Under the pieces are notes generated by a model. That model worked only from the letters and a program-made list of their open reading frames with translations, ran no database searches and was not told the DNA's origin. The position numbers were made by a program, and so were the translations under genes. Shown here in pieces: positions 1 through 10,388 of a stretch of DNA of 41,360 nt. The stretch is taken from the NCBI GenBank assembly GCA_035553515.1, contig DATNDG010000027.1:1-41360 (forward strand), read 5' to 3'. Source of the stretch: DAHUYF01 sp035553515 (GTDB taxonomy: Bacteria > Pseudomonadota > Alphaproteobacteria > ATCC43930 > CGMCC-115725). How positions within the stretch are numbered: the stretch's first letter is position 1; each line of letters starts with the position of its first letter.

Positions 1-138
1 TCACGCCGCCGCAGTGCGTCAGTGATGTACATCATTGAGAATTTTTTCGCGCTCCCTCATTGACTGAGGGCCCGCGCGTGTCCGTCCGGCGCAGCTATCT
101 CGCAATTTACCACAGCGCCCCTTGGCGGCGCAGGGCCT
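1..138. other. Left-edge intergenic stretch with two short symmetric motifs
   Basis: No gene is visible here. At 23-34 there is a perfect 12-base palindrome, TGATGTACATCA. At 54-70 there is a 6-bp hairpin, CCCTCA and TGAGGG around a 5-base loop. The T-run at 43-48 lies on the wrong side of the hairpin to make it a convincing terminator for either strand. The stretch probably holds regulatory DNA of a gene beyond the left edge, or the 3' end of the DUF1223 transcript. Confidence 0.3.
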
Positions 139-885
139 TCAGCTCTCCGGCGATCTCAGCATGGCGGCGCCGAGGATGCGGCCGGTGCCGTTGCCTTCCT
201 GCAGCAGCACGGCAACGCCGCCATCGCCGGCGGCCTTGCCGGCGGGAACGGTGAGATCGAGCGCCGCGCCCCGCCAGAGGCCAAGCGACGCCCAGCTGCG
301 CACCACCTGATAGTTCCGAAGCGTCCGGCCCTCGTTTTCGCCGTGCAGCACGCTCGTCGTGCGCTCGCGGTCGAAGCCGACGAGCCAGACGGTCGCCGGC
401 GGCTCGCCCGGCGCGCCGGCGTCGATGTGGACGGTGAGCGTGCCGTCGGAATTGCGTGCAAGCGCCACCGCCTGGCGCGGCTGCGACGCCTGCTCGGCAG
501 AGGCGATCAGCCCGGCGATGGTGCTGCGCTCGGACCCCACGCCTTCGGTCGTGCCGTTCACCACCATCTCGGGCGTGTAGACGTAGCGCAGATTGAGCGT
601 CCGGGCATAGGCATGCTGACGTGCCGTGGCAAAGCGCGTCGCATAGGGATCGGCCCAGCCGATGTAGTTCCAATAATCGACATGGAGCGAGAGCGCGATG
701 ACGTCGGGTCGCTGCGCCAGCTCGCCGAGATAGAGATCCGCCGGCGGGCAGGAGCTGCACCCCTGCGAGGTGAAGAGCTCGACGACCACCGGCGAGACCG
801 GCTCGGCGGCGCGCGTCGCCGGTCCGAGCGAGAGCGCGAGCAATGAGAGAGCGAATGCTCGCCCTATCGTGGCATTATTGAGCAT
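139..885 (-). CDS. DUF1223 secreted thioredoxin-like protein
   Basis: A 248-residue protein of the DUF1223 family, which is common in alphaproteobacteria. It has a hydrophobic signal segment (about residues 8-27, ending near TRAAEP). The family hallmark follows, ELFTSQGCSSCPPAD, with a CxxC pair at C43 and C46, then the conserved HVDYWNYIGWADPYA block. The fold is thioredoxin-like and the exported location suggests a periplasmic redox role, but no substrate is established for the family and none is claimed here. The gene lies downstream of acnA on the same strand with a 124-bp gap. The ATG has no strong Shine-Dalgarno, so the exact start is less sure than the family. Confidence 0.88.
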   Translation of the reverse strand: MLNNATIGRAFALSLLALSLGPATRAAEPVSPVVVELFTSQGCSSCPPADLYLGELAQRPDVIALSLHVDYWNYIGWADPYATRFATARQHAYARTLNLRYVYTPEMVVNGTTEGVGSERSTIAGLIASAEQASQPRQAVALARNSDGTLTVHIDAGAPGEPPATVWLVGFDRERTTSVLHGENEGRTLRNYQVVRSWASLGLWRGAALDLTVPAGKAAGDGGVAVLLQEGNGTGRILGAAMLRSPES

Positions 886-1009
886 GCGATCATCTTGGAG
901 CGCCGTGCAGGCGGGCGCCAGTCACCCGGCATCACAATGGGGTGAGCGACCCCGCGGCAAGTCCGCGCGGGCCTTCGTAACCGCTGTCGCTCCCGCGCGC
1001 GACGGATGC

Positions 1010-3715
<2,706 letters not shown>

Positions 3716-3838
3716 GGACGGGGGCTCCTGGCAGGAGAGGCAGGCGGGTTTGGGCTGCTGCTACAGCTTCTCGCGACTGAGATCAAGAGACGCCCAGGCA
3801 TGCCCAGCCCCCGGATTTCTCACACGGCTCAGCGGCGT

Positions 3839-4126
3839 TTATTGCCCGGAATTACCGGGCGCGCTGCGACGCATGATCTCGTTATAGAGCTGGTCCTCCT
3901 CGGCGCGCTGGCGTTGGCGCTGCTGCTGCACGGCAGGACCGAATTGCGCCTCCTCGCGCCGGTCGACCTCGCCGCGCCGCGGCTGCTGCTCGCGCACCGG
4001 GACGCCAGGCGCCGCGGCCGAGGCGGGCGGGCTCGAGGGCTCGGGCGGCGTCCCGGGCTGCGGCGTCTGGGCCGCAGCGGGAAAGGCGAAGAGCAGAGCC
4101 GATCCGACGATCGCGACCGGACGCAT
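3839..4126 (-). CDS. Small secreted hypothetical protein, Pro/Gln/Arg-rich
   Basis: A 95-residue protein. The start was chosen at MRPVAIVG because GGGAGG lies 7 bases upstream; a longer version would begin at 4147. Residues 1-20 look like a signal peptide ending in AFPAAAQ. The mature part has a Pro/Ala-rich stretch (about 21-50), then a charged segment rich in Arg, Gln and Glu (REEAQFGPAVQQQRQRQRAE) that is probably helical. I recognise no domain. It is upstream of acnA on the same strand with a 123-bp gap, so it may be co-transcribed with it. Confidence 0.6.
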   Translation of the reverse strand: MRPVAIVGSALLFAFPAAAQTPQPGTPPEPSSPPASAAAPGVPVREQQPRRGEVDRREEAQFGPAVQQQRQRQRAEEDQLYNEIMRRSAPGNSGQ

Positions 4127-4222
4127 GAGCCGCCTCCCGCGAAGCACCGAGGACAGAGACTGGCGCCTAAGCCAACTCCGGCCGGGGCAAGGTGGTTCAA
4201 GCGAAACGGCAGGCCGCGACGA

Positions 4223-4537
4223 TCAGGCGGAAGCTGCGCGACTCAGGATCGAACGGTCCTCGACCAGGATGCATCCGGTGGCCTCCACCCGGCACAGCAC
4301 CGACGCCGCCGCAGCGTCGCGCGCGAGCATCTCGCGATACTGCTCGTAGGCGGCGAGGCTGGCGAAATCGATGAGCGCCAGCGCGTGGTTGGTGGGACCG
4401 GCGAATTTCGTCGGCAGGTAGTAGGCGGCGGCGAGCGCGCCGCAGCGGACCGCGTGCGCCGGCACTTCGCGCGCATAGGCGGCGAAGTCGGCGAGCTTGC
4501 CGGCATCGAGCGTATAGCGGATCGACAGGGTCAGCAT
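4223..4537 (-). CDS. NIPSNAP-like family protein
   Basis: A 104-residue protein resembling the short NIPSNAP family of ferredoxin-like (dimeric alpha-beta barrel) proteins. It opens with MLTLSIRYTLDAGKLADFAAY and carries the later pattern NHALALIDFASLAAYEQYREMLARD, typical of the family's second beta-alpha unit. The start at 4537 is well supported by AAGGAG seven bases upstream; the open frame continues upstream to 4738 without a plausible signal. Biochemical function is unknown; many relatives are small-molecule binding or mono-oxygenase-like folds, and no catalytic residue can be assigned. It is divergent from the microprotein gene at 4691. Confidence 0.7.
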   Translation of the reverse strand: MLTLSIRYTLDAGKLADFAAYAREVPAHAVRCGALAAAYYLPTKFAGPTNHALALIDFASLAAYEQYREMLARDAAAASVLCRVEATGCILVEDRSILSRAASA

Positions 4538-4690
4538 CGGAGGTCTCCTTGGCGTTTGCGTCGCCTTTTCTAGCGCCGCCCGGCCCGTCGATGCTTCGTT
4601 GCCGGCCGAAGCCTGCATCGGAACGCTTGGGCGCACGACCCTTCGCATGTTAGGGTTATTTTGCGTGAGACTCTCTTCGGGAGAGACGTC

Positions 4691-4846
4691 ATGGAGGACG
4701 CGGCATTCTGGCGCGAGCAGGGCGCCAAGTTCCGGCACAGGGCCGAAACCAGCGACGATGCCGCGCTCAAATCTGAGCTCGTCGAGCTGGCCGAGATCTG
4801 CGAAGAGGTCGCGGCCGAGATCGAGGATCGCGCCCCCGCCGGTTGA
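4691..4846 (+). CDS. Short helical microprotein
   Basis: A 51-residue, highly charged, all-helical-looking protein (MEDAAFWREQGAKFRHRAET...). It follows a pattern common in alphaproteobacterial small proteins: an aromatic residue and Arg near the N-terminus, then heptad-like Ala/Leu/Glu ending in EEVAAEIE. It shares this pattern with the microprotein at 37504-37734. Function unknown. The GGGAG ribosome-binding site at 4679-4683 lies within a CTCTC/GAGAG hairpin with a TTCGG loop (4671-4685), so translation could be structure-limited. An upstream in-frame start at 4661 would make 61 residues. Confidence 0.55.
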   Translation: MEDAAFWREQGAKFRHRAETSDDAALKSELVELAEICEEVAAEIEDRAPAG

Positions 4847-4894
4847 GCGAGCCGCTCGCGTCAGAAATCATCGTTTCGCCACGATTCCATCGAA

Positions 4895-4923
4895 TTGGCG
4901 TCGCATTCCGAATGTCTTCTATT
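4895..4923 (+). promoter_or_regulatory. Candidate promoter of the hairpin RNA / ccmA leader
   Basis: TTGGCG at 4895-4900, then exactly 17 bases, then TCTATT at 4918-4923: a plausible sigma-70-type -35/-10 pair. It would start RNA near 4930, immediately before the first of three perfect hairpins. The hexamers are not strong matches and there is no experimental support. Confidence 0.4.
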
Positions 4924-4929
4924 GGGGCG

Positions 4930-5030
4930 CGAGACGATATCGGCTCGTCTCCGTTCTTAGCAGCGGTCACTCCCCCGACCGCTTATCGTGACGGCCCCGG
5001 CTTCCTCCCCCCGCCGGGGCCGTCGTTTTT
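4930..5030 (+). ncRNA. Candidate structured small RNA or attenuating ccmA leader
   Basis: About 100 bases without a gene hold three successive perfect stems. Hairpin 1 is GAGACGA (4931-4937) with TCGTCTC (4945-4951). Hairpin 2 is AGCGGTC (4962-4968) with GACCGCT (4977-4983), loop ACTCCCCC. Hairpin 3 is a 12-bp terminator stem (4990-5001 with 5013-5024), loop TTCCTCCCCCC, followed by five T. A promoter-like pair ends just upstream. The CU-rich loops could pair with GGAGG-type ribosome-binding sites, as in anti-Shine-Dalgarno sRNAs described in alphaproteobacteria (alpha-r14/NfeR1 type). I see no SRP RNA, 6S RNA or riboswitch signature. The alternative is a 5' leader whose terminator limits transcription into ccmA, 42 bases beyond the T-run. 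Confidence 0.5.
4990..5030 (+). terminator. Strong intrinsic terminator
   Basis: A perfect 12-bp GC-rich stem, GACGGCCCCGGC with GCCGGGGCCGTC, around an 11-base loop, then GTTTTT. This is the clearest intrinsic terminator in the window. It ends transcripts from the upstream microprotein gene and/or the candidate small RNA just before ccmA. Confidence 0.85.
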
Positions 5031-5072
5031 ACGGGAAGCGCGCCGCCGGAAATGGCATCATCCGGCCCCCGC

Positions 5073-5726
5073 ATGACCGTCCCCTCCTCCGATCCGGCGC
5101 CGCCCGCCGCTTTTTCCGGCCGTTCGCTCGCCTGCCGCCGGGGCGAGCGTCTGGTCTTCGCCGGGCTCGATTTCACCCTGCCGGCGGGTGGTGCGCTGGT
5201 GCTGACCGGGCCCAATGGCAGCGGCAAGTCGAGCCTGCTGCGGCTGATGGCCGGGCTCGGCCGGCCCGAGGCGGGCACTCTCGCCTGGGACGGGACACCC
5301 GTCCGGGAGGACAGCGCAGCCCATCGCGCCCGGCTCCATTTCGTCGGCCACCAGGATGCAATGAAGCCGGTGCTGACCGTCGCGGAAAGCCTGGCCTTCT
5401 GGGCGGGCATGCGCGGCGGGAACAGCGTGGCGGCGGGGCTCGCGCGCTTCCGCCTCACGCCGCTGGCCGATTGGCCATGCCGCTTGCTCTCGGCCGGACA
5501 GCGCCGGCGCCTGGCGCTCGCCCGTCTCATCGCGAGTCCGGCACCGCTCTGGCTGCTCGACGAGCCGCTGACCGGGCTCGACGCCGATGGTTTCGCCGAT
5601 CTCGTTGCGGCGATCGGCGAGCATCGCGCCGAAGGCGGCCGGGTCGTGCTGTCGACGCACGCGCCGTTGCCGCTGGCGGGCGCGCAGGAGCTGTCGCTGG
5701 CGGCGTTTGCGCGGCGCGGCGCATGA
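5073..5726 (+). CDS. ccmA: Cytochrome c maturation ABC transporter ATP-binding protein CcmA
   Basis: A 217-residue ABC ATPase that powers release of haem-loaded CcmE from the CcmCDE complex at the inner membrane, together with CcmB. The Walker A motif is GPNGSGKSS (near residue 46). An LSAGQRRRLALARL block is the ABC signature, and LWLLDEPLTGLD is the Walker B with its glutamate. The size is normal. The ATG at 5073 was chosen for its family-like N-terminus; an ATG at 5052 would add seven residues, and neither has a good ribosome-binding site. Its stop overlaps the ccmB start (ATGA). It lies 42 bases beyond a strong terminator, so it needs its own promoter or readthrough. Confidence 0.95.
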   Translation: MTVPSSDPAPPAAFSGRSLACRRGERLVFAGLDFTLPAGGALVLTGPNGSGKSSLLRLMAGLGRPEAGTLAWDGTPVREDSAAHRARLHFVGHQDAMKPVLTVAESLAFWAGMRGGNSVAAGLARFRLTPLADWPCRLLSAGQRRRLALARLIASPAPLWLLDEPLTGLDADGFADLVAAIGEHRAEGGRVVLSTHAPLPLAGAQELSLAAFARRGA

Positions 5727-6388
5727 GCGCCTTTCGCCTGCTGGTCGCGCGCGAATTGCGCCTTGCGCTGCGCCAAGGCGGGGACGCGGCGATGGTGGTA
5801 GGATTCTTCGTCCTCACCATCATCCTCTTTCCGTTCGGCGTCGGGCCCGAGCCGGAGCTGCTGGCGCGCATCGCCGCCGGCATCCTCTGGGTGACGGCGC
5901 TGCTCGCCGCGCTGCTGTCGCTGGAGCGGCTCTTTCAGGCGGATTGGGAGGATGGCAGCCTCGAGGCGCTGGCGCTCATGCCGCTGCCGCTCGAAGCGCA
6001 GGTGCTGGCGAAATGCCTGGCGCACTGGCTCGTCACCGGCTTGCCGCTGACGCTGGTGGCGCCGCTCCTCGGGCTATTGCTGCATCTCGACGCAGCGGGA
6101 TATCCGGTGCTGCTGCTGGGCTTGCTGCTCGGGACGCCGAGCCTGAGCCTCATCGGCGCGATCGGCGCCGCGCTCAGCCTCGGCGCGCGGCGCGGCGGCG
6201 TGCTGTTGTCACTGCTCGTGCTGCCGCTCTATATCCCCATACTGATCTTCGGCGTCGCCGCGGTCGAGGCGAGCACCGGCGGTTTCACGGCGCGGCCGCA
6301 TCTGCTGCTGCTGGGTGCATTTCTCGCCGGCGCATTGCCGCTCGCCCCGCTCGCAGCGGCGGCTGCGCTTCGCCAGGCGTTGGAATAG
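5723..6388 (+). CDS. ccmB: Haem exporter membrane protein CcmB
   Basis: A 221-residue integral membrane protein with about six hydrophobic segments, the membrane partner of CcmA in the cytochrome c maturation ABC complex. It starts MSAFRLLVARELRLALRQG, matching the amphipathic first helix of CcmB, and contains the family stretch LERLFQADWEDGSLE around residue 70. The reading frame stays open far upstream inside ccmA, but the ATG at 5723 overlapping the ccmA stop is clearly the start. A 102-bp gap to ccmC follows, the only real gap inside the ccm cluster. Confidence 0.95.
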   Translation: MSAFRLLVARELRLALRQGGDAAMVVGFFVLTIILFPFGVGPEPELLARIAAGILWVTALLAALLSLERLFQADWEDGSLEALALMPLPLEAQVLAKCLAHWLVTGLPLTLVAPLLGLLLHLDAAGYPVLLLGLLLGTPSLSLIGAIGAALSLGARRGGVLLSLLVLPLYIPILIFGVAAVEASTGGFTARPHLLLLGAFLAGALPLAPLAAAAALRQALE

Positions 6389-6428
6389 GCGACGCCTTGC
6401 AGCGAATTCACGGGGCTTGCCGGGCGGG

Positions 6429-6442
6429 TTGCGCTAGATCAA
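6429..6442. promoter_or_regulatory. Candidate FixK/FNR box upstream of ccmC
   Basis: TTGCGCTAGATCAA matches the FixK2-type consensus TTG(A/C)-N6-(T/G)CAA and is close to the FNR form TTGAT-N4-ATCAA, with a perfect right half. Its centre (6435.5) is exactly 41.5 bases upstream of the start site predicted from the -10 element TATAGT at 6465-6470. That is the class II activator position for FNR/FixK proteins. Site and spacing are read directly; regulation is inferred. Confidence 0.65.
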
Positions 6443-6464
6443 GGTGAGGCGCCCGGACGCCCGC

Positions 6465-6470
6465 TATAGT
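6465..6470 (+). promoter_or_regulatory. Extended -10 candidate for ccmCDEFGHI
   Basis: TATAGT, five of six matches to the -10 consensus. The -35 position holds no TTGACA-like hexamer, as expected for an activator-dependent promoter. The predicted start is near 6477, giving a 14-base leader to the ATG at 6491 and ruling out the upstream TTG at 6470 as the ccmC start. Confidence 0.55.
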
Positions 6471-6490
6471 TGATATCTGATCTCGAGAGC

Positions 6491-7252
6491 ATGCACCGCT
6501 TCGCCAATCCCGCCCGTTTCATGCGCCTCAGCGCCACGCTTATGCCTTGGTGTGCCTTGGGCGCGGCGCTCCTGATCGGGCTTGGCATCTACCTCGCCCT
6601 CTTCGTCGTCCCGCCCGATTACCAGCAGGGTGACGATGTGCGCATCATGTATGTGCATGTCCCCGCCGCGTGGATGGCGAGCTTCGTCTATGCGCTGATG
6701 GCGCTGGCGAGCGGCATCGCGATCATCTGGCGGCATCCGCTGGCCGACATCGCCGCGCAGAGCGCCGCGCCCGTGGGCGCCGGCTTCACGCTCGTCTGCC
6801 TGGTAACAGGGTCGCTCTGGGGCGAGCGCATGTGGGGCACCTGGTGGGTGTGGGATGCGCGCCTCACCTCGGTGCTGGTGCTGTTCTTCCTCTATCTCGG
6901 CTACATCGCGCTGGTGAACGCCTTCGACGAGCCGGGCCGCGGCGCCCGCGCCGGCGCGATCCTGGCGCTGGTCGGCGTCGTCAATCTGCCGATCATCAAA
7001 TTCTCGGTCGATTGGTGGAACACGCTCCATCAGCCGGCAAGCGTGTTCCGCCTCGGCGGCCCGACCATCGCCGCCTCGATGCTGTGGCCGCTGCTGATCA
7101 TGGCGCTGGGCTTCATGCTGTTCTTCGCCGCGCTGCTGATGCTTCGCATGCGCACGGCGCTCGTCGCCGCCAAGGTGCGGGCGCTGCGCATGGCCGAGGT
7201 CGAGCGCCACGCCGCCGGCGTGCTGACGCCGGGGCAACCGGCGCTGCCATGA
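6491..7252 (+). CDS. ccmC: Haem handling protein CcmC
   Basis: A 253-residue polytopic membrane protein of the haem-handling family, which binds haem at its periplasmic face and transfers it to CcmE. The diagnostic tryptophan-rich WWD motif is present as WGTWWVWDARLTS (about residue 117), with flanking hydrophobic helices and candidate haem-ligand histidines (MYVHVPAAW near 55; WWNTLHQPAS near 180). The ATG at 6491 was preferred over an in-frame TTG at 6470, which would sit upstream of the predicted transcription start. The stop overlaps the ccmD start (ATGA). Confidence 0.95.
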   Translation: MHRFANPARFMRLSATLMPWCALGAALLIGLGIYLALFVVPPDYQQGDDVRIMYVHVPAAWMASFVYALMALASGIAIIWRHPLADIAAQSAAPVGAGFTLVCLVTGSLWGERMWGTWWVWDARLTSVLVLFFLYLGYIALVNAFDEPGRGARAGAILALVGVVNLPIIKFSVDWWNTLHQPASVFRLGGPTIAASMLWPLLIMALGFMLFFAALLMLRMRTALVAAKVRALRMAEVERHAAGVLTPGQPALP

Positions 7253-7419
7253 GTCCGGCGGTGACGCAGTTTCTCGCCATGGGCGGCTATGCCGCCTATG
7301 TCTGGCCGGCTTACGGCGTCACGGTCCTGGTGCTCGGCGGCTTGCTGGCCTGGAGCCTGGGCGGCTATCGCCGGCGGCAGCGCGAACTCGAGCGGCTGCA
7401 GCGAGAGCCGAAGCCATGA
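7249..7419 (+). CDS. ccmD: Haem exporter accessory protein CcmD
   Basis: A 56-residue, single-membrane-span protein: MSPAVTQFLAMGGYAAYVWPAYG, then a hydrophobic helix, then a basic Arg-rich tail. The GGYAxYVWPAY motif is the CcmD signature. In the known system it stabilises the CcmABCDE complex and is needed to release holo-CcmE. It starts by a 4-base overlap with ccmC and ends by a 4-base overlap with ccmE, so coupling of translation is likely. Confidence 0.93.
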   Translation: MSPAVTQFLAMGGYAAYVWPAYGVTVLVLGGLLAWSLGGYRRRQRELERLQREPKP

Positions 7420-7868
7420 CGCGCAAACGCCGGCGTCTCATCGCGGTCCTCGCCGGTCTCGGCATGCTCGGTCTCGCCACCGGGCTGGTGCTGAGCGCCT
7501 TCAGCGACAATCTCGTTTTCTTTTACAGCCCGACCGAGCTCAAGACCCAGTCGGTGCCGCAAGGCCGCACCTTGCGCATCGGCGGCCTGGTCGAGAATGC
7601 AAGCCTCAAGCGCGAGGCCGACGGCAGGACGGTCGAATTCCGCGTGACCGACGGCAAGACCGACGTGCCGGTGACCTATCGCGGCGCGCTGCCCGATCTC
7701 TTCCGCGAGGGACAGGGGGTCGTCGTCGAAGGCAAGCTCGAGGGCTCGGGAATGCTCCGCGCCTCGGAGGTGCTCGCCAAGCATGACGAGCGCTACATGC
7801 CGCGCAACGTCGTCGAGGCGCTCAAGAAATCCGGACATTGGCAGGAAGGCGAGGCGGCGCAGCGATGA
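7416..7868 (+). CDS. ccmE: Haem chaperone CcmE
   Basis: A 150-residue periplasmic haem chaperone with an N-terminal membrane anchor (about residues 8-28) and an OB-fold beta-barrel. The covalent haem-binding histidine is H123 in the AKHDERYMP motif, with Y127 as the conserved axial ligand. The His form of the motif is the usual one, not the Cys variant of some archaea and deltaproteobacteria. It overlaps ccmD and ccmF by four bases each. Confidence 0.96.
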   Translation: MTRKRRRLIAVLAGLGMLGLATGLVLSAFSDNLVFFYSPTELKTQSVPQGRTLRIGGLVENASLKREADGRTVEFRVTDGKTDVPVTYRGALPDLFREGQGVVVEGKLEGSGMLRASEVLAKHDERYMPRNVVEALKKSGHWQEGEAAQR

Positions 7869-9844
7869 TCGTCGAGATCGGCCATTACGCGCTCATCCTA
7901 GCGCTATGCTTGGCGGTGCTGCAATCGACCGTGCCGCTCTTTGGCGCGGCGCGGCGCAACATGGCCTGGATGACGCTGGCGCAGAGCACGGCGGTGACGC
8001 AGTTCGTGCTGATCGCCGTGGCATTCGGCGCTCTCATCAACGCCTATGTCACGTCCGATTTCTCGGTGGCGAACGTCTACGAGAACAGCAGCACGCTGAA
8101 GCCGCTGCTCTACAAGGTGACCGGCGTCTGGGGCAACCACGAGGGCTCGATGATCCTCTGGGTGTTCATCCTGTCGCTGTTCGGCGCTGCGGTGGCACTC
8201 TTCGGCGTCAACCTGCCGCCCGCCCTGCGCGCGCGCGTGCTGGCGGTGCAGGGCATGATCGGCACCGGCTTCCTGCTCTTCATCCTGCTCACCTCTGACC
8301 CGTTTCGCCGCCTGGTGCCGGCGCCGCTTCAGGGCGAGGGGCTCAATCCGGTGCTGCAGGATCCCGGCCTCGCCTTCCATCCGCCCTTTCTCTATCTGGG
8401 CTATGTCGGCTTCTCCATCGCCTTCTCGTTTGCCGTCGCGGCGCTGATCGAGGGCCGCGTCGATGCCGCCTGGGCGCGCTGGGTCAGGCCCTGGACGCTC
8501 GCCGCCTGGTGCACCCTCACCGTCGGCATCGCCATGGGCAGCTGGTGGTCCTACTACACGCTCGGCTGGGGTGGCTGGTGGTTCTGGGATCCGGTCGAGA
8601 ACGCCTCCTTCATGCCCTGGCTGGTCGGCACGGCACTGCTGCATTCGGCAATCGTCGTCGAGAAGCGCGACGCGCTCAAAAGCTGGACCATCCTCCTCGC
8701 CATCATCACCTTCTCGCTGTCGCTGGTGGGGACATTCCTGGTGCGCTCCGGCGTGCTCACCTCGGTGCACGCCTTCGCCCTCAGCCCGGGGCGCGGCGAT
8801 TTCATCCTGGCGCTGCTGCTCGTCGCCATCGGCGGCTCGCTCGGGCTCTATGCGTGGCGCGCGCCGCAGCTCAAGGGTGGCGGCATCTTCGCGCCGATCT
8901 CGCGCGAGGGCGCGCTGGTGCTCAACAACCTGCTGCTCTGCACCGGCTGCGCCACGGTCTTCCTCGGCACGCTCTACCCGCTCTTCTCCGAGGACCTCGG
9001 CGGGCCCAAGCTCTCGGTGGGCTTCCCCTTCTTCAACCGCACCTTCGTGCCGCTGATGGTGCCGATGCTGATGGCCGTCGCCGTCGGGCCGATGCTCGCC
9101 TGGAAGCGCGGCGACCTCCGGGGCGCGCTGCAGCGCCTCTGGCTCGCGGCGGCCGGAACGTTGCTCGCTCTCCTGGTCGCCTTCTATGTGACGCATGGCG
9201 GACCGGTGCTAGCGGTGCTCGGGCTCGGCCTCGCCGCCTGGGTCTTCCTCGGCGTCGTCATCGAATGGACCGATCGCATCCGCCTCGGCCGCACCCCGCT
9301 GGCCGAGACCTGGCGGCGCGCCCGCACCATGCCGCGCGCGGCGCACGGCATGACGCTGGCGCATCTGGGGCTTGCCATCACCGTTGCCGGAATCACCGCC
9401 TCGGCCTGGCAGCAGGAGCGCATCGACGTCGTGCACCCCGGCGGCGATCTCACCGTCGCCGGCTATGTCTTCCATCTCGACGACGTCAAGACGATCCCCA
9501 GTCCCGACTTCACTGCCGAGCGCGCCGACATCACCGTGCGCAAGGGAAATGACATCATCGCCGTCATGCATCCCGAGAAGCGCAGCTTCGCGCAGCAGGG
9601 CGCGACGACCAGCGTGACTGCGATCCACACCAACCTGCTGGCCGATCTCTATGCCGCGCTCGGCGACAGCGACGGGAAAGGCGGCTGGACGCTGCGCCTC
9701 TATTGGAAGCCGCTGGTGCCATGGATCTGGATCGGCGCGGTCTTCATGGCGGCAGGCGGCATTATCAGCCTCAGCGACCGGCGCTGGCGCGTCGGCATCG
9801 CCGCGCGCGCCCGCGCGCCGCGCGGCGCGCAGCCGGCGGAGTAG
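7865..9844 (+). CDS. ccmF: Cytochrome c haem lyase subunit CcmF
   Basis: A 659-residue polytopic membrane protein, the core of the haem ligase that attaches haem to CXXCH cysteines of apocytochrome c together with CcmH and CcmI. The WWD haem-binding motif reads GWGGWWFWDPVENASFMPW (about residues 234-252), with conserved histidines in flanking loops. The C-terminal periplasmic domain (WQQERIDVVHPGGDLTVAGY onward) is present and the length is typical. It starts inside the ccmE stop; ccmG begins four bases after its stop. Confidence 0.96.
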   Translation: MIVEIGHYALILALCLAVLQSTVPLFGAARRNMAWMTLAQSTAVTQFVLIAVAFGALINAYVTSDFSVANVYENSSTLKPLLYKVTGVWGNHEGSMILWVFILSLFGAAVALFGVNLPPALRARVLAVQGMIGTGFLLFILLTSDPFRRLVPAPLQGEGLNPVLQDPGLAFHPPFLYLGYVGFSIAFSFAVAALIEGRVDAAWARWVRPWTLAAWCTLTVGIAMGSWWSYYTLGWGGWWFWDPVENASFMPWLVGTALLHSAIVVEKRDALKSWTILLAIITFSLSLVGTFLVRSGVLTSVHAFALSPGRGDFILALLLVAIGGSLGLYAWRAPQLKGGGIFAPISREGALVLNNLLLCTGCATVFLGTLYPLFSEDLGGPKLSVGFPFFNRTFVPLMVPMLMAVAVGPMLAWKRGDLRGALQRLWLAAAGTLLALLVAFYVTHGGPVLAVLGLGLAAWVFLGVVIEWTDRIRLGRTPLAETWRRARTMPRAAHGMTLAHLGLAITVAGITASAWQQERIDVVHPGGDLTVAGYVFHLDDVKTIPSPDFTAERADITVRKGNDIIAVMHPEKRSFAQQGATTSVTAIHTNLLADLYAALGDSDGKGGWTLRLYWKPLVPWIWIGAVFMAAGGIISLSDRRWRVGIAARARAPRGAQPAE

Positions 9845-9848
9845 CGCC

Positions 9849-10388
9849 ATGGCCCGGCGACTCCTCTATCTCCTGCCGGCGGCGCTCTTTGTCGTGCTCG
9901 CCGGCTATTTCGCCATCGCGCTGACCTCCGGACGCGACCCGTCGCTGCTGCCGTCGGCGCTGATCGACAAGCCGGCGCCCGATTTCACGCTCGCCGGATT
10001 CGATGGCAAGGAAGGGCTGAGCCGCAGCGCGCTTCAGGGCAAGGTGGCGGTGATCAATTTCTTCGCCTCCTGGTGCGTGCCCTGCCGCAGCGAGGAGCCG
10101 CTGCTGATGCGGCTTGCCGAAGAGGAGCATGTGCCGCTCTATGGCATCGCCTACAAGGACAAGCCGGAGAACGCGCGGCGGTATCTGGACCAGCTCGGCG
10201 ATCCCTATCGCGGGGTCGGGCTCGACCAGAGCGGCACGACGGCGATCAATTTCGGCGTTTACGGCGTGCCGGAGACCTATCTCATCGACAAGCAGGGCCA
10301 TATCCGCTTCCGCTTCGTCGGTCCGCTTACCGCCGAGGCGGTAGAACGCGAGCTGCTGCCGCGCATCCGAAAGCTGGAGGGGTCATGA
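9849..10388 (+). CDS. ccmG: Thiol:disulfide interchange protein CcmG (DsbE)
   Basis: A 179-residue membrane-anchored periplasmic thioredoxin that keeps apocytochrome c and/or CcmH cysteines reduced. One N-terminal membrane helix (about 5-26) is followed by a thioredoxin fold with active site WCVPC (C76, C79). The conserved cis-proline region GVPETYLID and the family sequence NFFASWC are present. It overlaps ccmH by four bases. Confidence 0.95.
   Translation: MARRLLYLLPAALFVVLAGYFAIALTSGRDPSLLPSALIDKPAPDFTLAGFDGKEGLSRSALQGKVAVINFFASWCVPCRSEEPLLMRLAEEEHVPLYGIAYKDKPENARRYLDQLGDPYRGVGLDQSGTTAINFGVYGVPETYLIDKQGHIRFRFVGPLTAEAVERELLPRIRKLEGS

Noticed and set aside
54..70. Hairpin CCCTCA/TGAGGG as a terminator of the DUF1223 gene
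   Set aside because: The adjacent T-run is on the wrong side for either strand.
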